A stretch of DNA of 64,000 nt from Flectonema sp. DT1601 (Eukaryota > Euglenozoa > Diplonemea > Diplonemida > Diplonemidae), in contig OZ025791.1 in assembly GCA_964019425.1 (NCBI GenBank), positions 534,501-598,500 on the forward strand. Reading direction: 5' to 3'. Of this stretch, positions 63,601 to 64,000 are shown one piece after another; the first letter of the stretch is position 1, and every line of letters begins with the position of its first letter. A program made the translations under genes and the position numbers. Below the pieces are notes generated by a model, which saw nothing but the letters and a program-made list of their open reading frames with translations, was not told where the DNA came from and made no database searches.

Positions 63601-64000
63601 TGAGAAAGTGATAACCTTCGAGAAGCTTCCTTGACTCTAGTTGTTATAATAGGATTGTTGTTGTTTTCGGAAGGAGTTTCTTCTGTGCTTTCTGCTGGTT
63701 CACTGCGGGAATCAGTTTGATGGATTTGATCATCAGCCCATTCGTATTGTAGAAGTTGAGGGTTCGGAACCCTTCTCTTAACCGATACTAATTCTGAATA
63801 GTCTAAACTGACAATGGAAGGACACAATCGTAAAACGAGTGCCTTATAAGCATCTATTAAACACACTGGACACTGTCGTTGTTTTTGAACCGTTTGAAAA
63901 GCAACACTATGCAAATTCGATAATCCTTGAATTGGGAATATATTTTCTATTTGATTACCTTCAGCTTCAAGTTCTTGTAAGTTAACCAATGATGATAGTC
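60657..64000 (-). CDS. Leucine-rich-repeat/coiled-coil protein, partial (5' end outside window)
   Basis: The frame runs to the right edge, so the true start is beyond the window; at least 1113 residues are present. The edge carries the end of an LRR block (LSSLVNLQELEAEGNQIENI) and the C-terminal LRR cap (CPSIVSLDYSELVSVKRRVP). From about residue 130 to the C-terminus it is almost all helical, with strong coiled coil at 400-560 and 920-1105 (KHRKLQELLQCA end). No membrane segment or enzymatic motif. The layout resembles LRRCC1/centriolar or basal-body LRR coiled-coil proteins, and the neighbouring CEP76 supports that. The exact orthologue cannot be fixed without the N-terminus. Confidence 0.8.
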   Translation of the reverse strand, partial: LSSLVNLQELEAEGNQIENIFPIQGLSNLHSVAFQTVQKQRQCPVCLIDAYKALVLRLCPSIVSLDYSELVSVKRRVPNPQLLQYEWADDQIHQTDSRSEPAESTEETPSENNNNPIITTRVKEASRRLSLSHRALAQYDIVKQKLSATDETILPIISSLLKSRVANTSTASILSRLKGNIQQLCNDRNLSDVDLPTSLSEICSEFTTLKSHVGHLQTFASKVLSTIGSLVPHQSESARQKRDLQSISQLVSDFSDNCQTALQQLEPFIRFDVSADLPSVISKAAVRLKELVESESLTRSSIDHIKSVVGVGNCSMESLLSTLDGFINRHNELSSVMSEIFHPNCTADEVSETVSKLRQTVRYSDQFQEDISNQLNIPISNQITSTAVVAAFNKRISEAVQAEQIKTTKITSKCLDLQREVSDLKTSLAKLQQTAHYEVVVEELRKQNQTIAKTEAELRSKTERQESEIGSLKNDKHKSQMQLSAITDELRRRDMDYEQMRLDLRKRYSTDASSWDSEMRTGLQKLSEELHTKHQQDLQSVHEKYERALTKISQSYNRQKNTAAVHHKQLRAISELLKVAPEGDGISTEAHFEKIVESIINLKSTTHDNISHIQRTATMRARVTEIENKLDQMSRLIISEPFTEVSEEVLLSSINELISYKKFYSSASSLLSEQSVQLLCSKIENLITFEQKYKSFTTILGFDNSNDLSEMLNISKATYRMCIGQQQLSSNRDSSLFDCIIAVHGVVRDMQDRFTNSCDLQTNLRTLLSSETETKDKAIKLSEITSILQCDDGSVVKTVEVLFTISKRICLLANNSNIGVQFNLNTALDIVEEFSQLKTAFGNSVLETANTIKKESERYKKIINQIAVALDLSTVSDISIIETEVLSLINSVRTISGSEQLSVRISRLASEYDQQKRFLSEKERLIEHLLHEIDITKDDIDALHLKLEAAEDTNSRLEHNLKDSMKSLEKSSKEKVSQSEKKCSSYKRELEGLREQYDSETDTLAGKLRKSRERLTKFEDENQNLNSQISSIKSDMRKKVMTVAEALEKEKRNRQRAEEQLEQESIALASLQEVSQSDKVRNRTLQEQVIMLREKATAMEEKHRKLQELLQCA

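Noticed and set aside
1-64000. Search for transposons, retroelement or virus-like fossils, CRISPR arrays and rRNA
   Set aside because: No reverse transcriptase, transposase, integrase or capsid motifs, terminal repeats, CRISPR-type arrays or rRNA segments were recognised on either strand.

Overview
The window is nuclear DNA of a flagellated, single-celled eukaryote that I cannot place more precisely. It is AT-rich, with many poly-A and poly-T runs between genes, and it uses the standard genetic code (TAA, TAG and TGA all serve as stops). Genes are mostly uninterrupted or carry a few short introns of about 63-91 nt, with GTATGT- or GTACGT-like donors and ACAG-like acceptors. Proteins such as CEP76, a CFAP96-like protein and a leucine-rich-repeat coiled-coil protein imply a centriole and flagellum.

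All 23 protein genes I can support lie on the minus strand. For about 19 of them a pyrimidine-rich tract ending in CAG or TAG lies 12-44 nt upstream of the chosen ATG. One-way gene clusters plus a splice acceptor just before each start codon is the pattern of polycistronic transcription with spliced-leader trans-splicing, as in Euglenozoa and some other protists. This is inference: no leader RNA gene was found here.

In transcription order (right to left): a partial LRR coiled-coil protein, a CFAP96-like protein and CEP76 form a ciliary/centriolar run (57.3-64 kb). Then come an isovaleryl-CoA dehydrogenase, a metacaspase, a TRAF-like RING/MATH protein and a crotonase ending in AKL (51-57 kb). 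A propeller plus coiled-coil protein (possibly EDC4-like), a membrane-anchored PH-like protein and a very large four-domain voltage-gated calcium-type channel follow (40-50.4 kb), then a PHO80-like cyclin (38.4-38.9 kb).

An 8-kb stretch (30.4-38.4 kb) has no gene I can support. Beyond it lie a newly recognised two-exon gene for a 90-residue membrane protein, an acylated protein kinase, a tetraspanin and a two-LIM protein (23.6-30.4 kb). A tandem family of secreted Cys-rich/Pro-Met-Ser repeat proteins occupies 18.1-23.1 kb: two large genes and one decayed copy separated by nearly identical spacers. Then follow a cold-shock-domain protein, an unknown tail-anchored-like protein, a histidine-phosphatase-like pseudoenzyme, a trehalose-6-phosphate synthase with a degenerate phosphatase half, a bestrophin-like membrane protein, a protein with four tandem cyclase domains, and at the left edge a partial phytochelatin-synthase-like gene.

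No single exotic system stands out. The most distinctive content is the cluster organisation, several pseudoenzyme architectures, and the recently amplified repeat-protein locus. I saw no intact transposon, retroelement, CRISPR array or rRNA gene.
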